A DNA stretch of 9,159 nucleotides from CAYXVU01 sp964468725 (GTDB lineage Bacteria; Acidobacteriota; Blastocatellia; UBA7656), in assembly GCA_964468725.1 (NCBI GenBank), contig CAYXVU010000242.1, positions 1 through 9,159 on the forward strand, given 5' to 3'. Under the pieces are notes generated by a model. The model saw nothing but the letters and a program-made list of their open reading frames with translations. It was not told the DNA's origin and searched no databases. Positions 6,867 through 9,159 of the stretch are shown piece by piece. The translations under genes were made by a program, and so were the position numbers. Numbering within the stretch: the stretch's first letter is position 1; every line of letters starts with the position of its first letter.

Positions 6867-8009
6867 ATGGAAAACGCGGAAGAGTTTAAGCCAAAAGCGA
6901 GCAAAACGCGGCAACGTCTGATCGGTTTCGCGTGGTGGATGGGGCTGTCTACGCTTCTGTTTCTTTTGGTCTTCTGCTATCGCTATTTCGATGATCTGGC
7001 AGGGGCACGGTCGGGAACCTTCACGCGGCGGTTAATCCAAGAAGTAACCGGCGTGTACTTCGGGACGCTGTTGCTTCTGCCGATCATCGCCTGCGCCCGA
7101 CGATTTCGTTTCGAGGGCACGAACTGGCGGCGATTCGTGTCCTTTCACCTGCTGTTGATGATCGGGTTCTCCGTCGCGCATACGACCTGCCTCTTATGGT
7201 CTCGCCGGTTGATCTATTGGCTCGTCGGTTTCAGTCAATATCAGTTCGGCATCCTTCCCATCCGCTACCTGATGGAGTTTGCCAACGATGCCCTGTTTTA
7301 CATTCTGACGGTGATTGTCGTCTATCTCTTCGATCATTATCGGCAATCGCGTGATCGAGAACTCAAGACGGCGCAACTGGAAGCGCAGCTTGCGCAGGCG
7401 CAGTTGCAAGCCTTGCAAGCGCAGATTCATCCGCACTTTCTCTTCAATGCGCTTAATACCATTTCATCAGTGATCTATGAAGATGTGGCGGCGGCGGACA
7501 CCATGATTGCGCGGCTCAGTGATTTTCTGCGTCACTCGCTCACGACCTCCGACCGGCAAGAAGTCCGACTCGCGGACGAACTGCGCTTTCTCAATCTCTA
7601 TCTCGACATCATGCGCCCGCGTTTGGACGAGCGATTACAAGTGGATTTCGCCATCGAGTCGGCGACCGATGATGCGCTGGTTCCCAAATTGATATTGCAA
7701 CCGCTGGTGGAAAACTCGATCAAACATGCCGCCGACCCGCAATCGGGCGCGGTCAGCATCGCCGTACGGGTCGCCAGAGAAAACGGCTCTCTGCTCATCG
7801 AAGTGCAAGACGAGGGCGCAGGGGCGACGACGCCAACGCGAAAGCCTGCGGGCAATGGCGTCGGCTTGACCAACACCGCCGAACGACTCAAACGACTCTA
7901 CGGCGAAGCCCATGAATTTCGCGTGCAGCAGGCGCAGGCGGGCGGCACGTTGGTGCGCTTGAAGATGCCCTATCGCACGCTGCACGCGCCTGCCGAATCC
8001 GCTTCGTAA
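6867..8009 (+). CDS. LytS-type sensor histidine kinase
   Basis: Inner-membrane sensor kinase of the LytS/YehU family (His_kinase domain plus HATPase). Four clear hydrophobic segments fill the N-terminal half: about 19-40, 62-78, 91-112 and 140-157. No known extracytoplasmic ligand domain is visible, so the signal is probably sensed within the membrane. A Gln/Ala/Leu-rich helix (165-186) that looks like a coiled coil leads into IHPHFLFNALN (187-197), where His190 is the expected phosphorylated residue. The ATP-binding part has the N box QPLVENSIKHA (278-288), DEGAGA (315-320) and a G box GNGVGL (329-334). At 380 residues it is normal for the family. It follows the PQQ dehydrogenase by 21 bases and precedes its response regulator by 7, so the three genes are probably one operon. 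The Shine-Dalgarno is weak, which suggests translation partly coupled to the upstream gene. The alternative ATG just upstream is out of frame and soon stops. Confidence 0.95.
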   Translation: MENAEEFKPKASKTRQRLIGFAWWMGLSTLLFLLVFCYRYFDDLAGARSGTFTRRLIQEVTGVYFGTLLLLPIIACARRFRFEGTNWRRFVSFHLLLMIGFSVAHTTCLLWSRRLIYWLVGFSQYQFGILPIRYLMEFANDALFYILTVIVVYLFDHYRQSRDRELKTAQLEAQLAQAQLQALQAQIHPHFLFNALNTISSVIYEDVAAADTMIARLSDFLRHSLTTSDRQEVRLADELRFLNLYLDIMRPRLDERLQVDFAIESATDDALVPKLILQPLVENSIKHAADPQSGAVSIAVRVARENGSLLIEVQDEGAGATTPTRKPAGNGVGLTNTAERLKRLYGEAHEFRVQQAQAGGTLVRLKMPYRTLHAPAESAS

Positions 8010-8016
8010 TTGCAGT

Positions 8017-8787
8017 ATGTCCAAAATTCGCGTCGTCATTGTGGATGATGAAAGCCCTGCGCGGCGCAAGATACGGCGGTTTTTAGCCAACGCCGATGAT
8101 TTCGCCATCATTGGCGAAGCCGCTGCCGGGCAGGAAGCCGTGCGCTTGATCGGCGAGCAAAAACCCGACCTCGTCTTTCTCGATGTTCAAATGCCGGGGC
8201 TTGACGGTTTCGAAGTCATCGAAGCTTTGCCCGCCGAATCGCTGCCCGAAATCGTCTTCACCACTGCTTACGATCAATTCGCCCTGCGCGCCTTTGAAGT
8301 ACAGGCGTTCGATTACCTGCTCAAGCCCTTCGATCAGCCGCGCTTTCAACAGGTGCTCATGCGTGTACGCGCTCGATTTGAGCAGCCATCGCCGGAGAGT
8401 TGGCAAGCGAAAGTTCATCACCTATTGGAAGAACTGCGCGCTCGCCCGCGCTACGGTGAACGATTGCTGGTCAATCATGGCGACCGCGCTTTGCTGTTGG
8501 AGGTAGAGAAGATCAAATGGATCGAAGCGGCGAAAAACTACGTTTGCCTACATACCGAGCGCGAATCGTATTTGATGCGCGGCACGATTGAGGGCTTGCA
8601 ACAAAAGCTCGACCCTGCAAAATTCCTGCGCGCCAACCGGTCGCAGATCGTCAACCTCGCAAGCATCAAAGAGCTGCAACCTTGGTTTCACGGCGAATAC
8701 CGGATTGTTCTCAAAGACGGAACGGTGATTTCATGGACGCGCACTTATTTGGACAACCCGCCTGACTGGCTCATCAAACGAATCTGA
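8017..8787 (+). CDS. LytTR-family response regulator
   Basis: Cytoplasmic transcription regulator and evident partner of the kinase seven bases upstream. The receiver domain (about 1-120) has the acidic pair Asp10-Asp11, phosphoacceptor Asp56 in LVFLDVQMPGLDG, Thr82/83 and Lys103 in LLKPF. A linker with charged helical character leads to a LytTR DNA-binding domain (about 141-256) with IKWIEAAKNYV, LRANRSQIVNL and a WTRTYL end. At 256 residues it is typical of AlgR/LytR-type regulators. No separate terminator or promoter separates it from the kinase. Targets cannot be read from the window; the quinoprotein promoter region is the obvious candidate, but I found no paired repeats there. Confidence 0.96.
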   Translation: MSKIRVVIVDDESPARRKIRRFLANADDFAIIGEAAAGQEAVRLIGEQKPDLVFLDVQMPGLDGFEVIEALPAESLPEIVFTTAYDQFALRAFEVQAFDYLLKPFDQPRFQQVLMRVRARFEQPSPESWQAKVHHLLEELRARPRYGERLLVNHGDRALLLEVEKIKWIEAAKNYVCLHTERESYLMRGTIEGLQQKLDPAKFLRANRSQIVNLASIKELQPWFHGEYRIVLKDGTVISWTRTYLDNPPDWLIKRI

Positions 8788-8794
8788 CCCTCTA

Positions 8795-8888
8795 CGATTG
8801 CCGAGAAAGGGATCAACATCCAGGCTCTTTCGGCGCTCTTGAGAATAAGGCGATTTGTAGCCAACTTCTCTCCTCCCATCGGCAATCG
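8795..8888. terminator. Convergent-gene intergenic region with spaced inverted repeat
   Basis: CGATTGCCGA at 8795-8804 is exactly complementary to TCGGCAATCG at 8879-8888, with 74 bases between. Within it a second, competing fold exists: GAAAG at 8805-8809 with CTTTC at 8827-8831, extendable by GCC/GGC across a two-base bulge. It starts 7 bases after the regulator's stop and ends 9 bases before the stop of the opposing methyltransferase gene. This is where a two-way terminator is expected, although no long T-run is present on either strand. Confidence 0.4.
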
Positions 8889-8897
8889 AAAACGGCT

Positions 8898-9158
8898 CTA
8901 CGGCTTTGTGAAGATCAGAAAGTACATCCTCTTGCCATACTCTTCGTCATAGAAGCAAGGGCGACTCTCGCGGAAGGCGAACCCGTGGTGGAGAGCCTCT
9001 TCGCGCACCAAGTTCGGAGGGATAACATGCAGACGATGGTAGTCAGTTCTCAATCTTCCGGCGGGCGCTTCGCCGTCAATGATGGCGAGTCGCCCACCCG
9101 ATTTGAGCGCCCGAAAGATGGCCTCCAGCATGCGGTCATAACCGCGAATTTCATGATA
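8898..9158 (-). CDS. Class I SAM-dependent methyltransferase, C-terminal part (5' partial)
   Basis: Only the last 86 residues are in the window; the frame is open to the right edge and the gene starts beyond it. The first residues, YHEIRGYDRMLEAIFRALK, and the following SGGRLAIIDG form the post-motif III strand and loop of a Rossmann-fold methyltransferase of the UbiE-like group (the common LKPGGRL motif appears here as LKSGGRL). The end has a helix with NLVREEALHHGF and a final strand pair ending in YFLIFTKP, typical of the last two beta strands of the fold. The SAM-binding GxGxG motif would lie outside the window, so the substrate cannot be judged. The Met at 9131 is internal and should not be taken as the start. 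It is convergent with the LytTR regulator. Confidence 0.85.
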   Translation of the reverse strand, partial: YHEIRGYDRMLEAIFRALKSGGRLAIIDGEAPAGRLRTDYHRLHVIPPNLVREEALHHGFAFRESRPCFYDEEYGKRMYFLIFTKP

Positions 9159-9159
9159 G

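Overview
The window is 9,159 bases of ordinary bacterial chromosome with moderately high GC, dense protein genes and no RNA genes, CRISPR array or recognisable mobile element. A lone quinoprotein sugar/alcohol-type dehydrogenase, a long AcnA-type aconitase and a LytS/LytTR pair fit a Gram-negative soil-type bacterium. Codon style and gene mix made me think of Acidobacteriota, but that is a weak inference, since no marker gene is present.

Layout, left to right: (1) The C-terminal nine-tenths or so of a plus-strand diiron protein (2-895), carrying a ligand pattern like that of AurF-type N-oxygenases, followed by a hairpin terminator. (2) A gap of about 595 bases with a striking perfect inverted repeat (1065-1104). 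(3) acnA, aconitate hydratase (1491-4355), complete in its active-site and iron-sulfur motifs but with an extra low-complexity segment just before the first cluster cysteine and a strong switch of G/C strand bias inside the gene, followed by a strong intrinsic terminator (4385-4432). (4) A plus-strand cluster: a very small predicted secreted protein (4611-4745, possibly a frameshifted longer one), a PQQ-dependent dehydrogenase (4821-6845), a LytS-type membrane histidine kinase (6867-8009) and a LytTR response regulator (8017-8787). (5) A convergent intergenic region with a spaced 10-bp inverted repeat, then the C-terminal end of a minus-strand SAM-dependent methyltransferase (8898-9158) that runs off the right edge.

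Working together: aconitase is an independent TCA-cycle unit bounded by terminators. The dehydrogenase, kinase and regulator are spaced 21 and 7 bases apart, so they are probably co-transcribed. The simplest reading is a periplasmic quinoprotein oxidising a sugar or alcohol, with a two-component system that may respond to the same substrate or to the resulting envelope state. That functional link is inference from position only.

I do not see convincing evidence of a new defence or mobile system. The parts most worth a second look are the tiny secreted ORF before the quinoprotein, the aconitase insertion with its coincident skew switch, the AurF-like diiron protein, and the quinoprotein/LytS/LytTR linkage.
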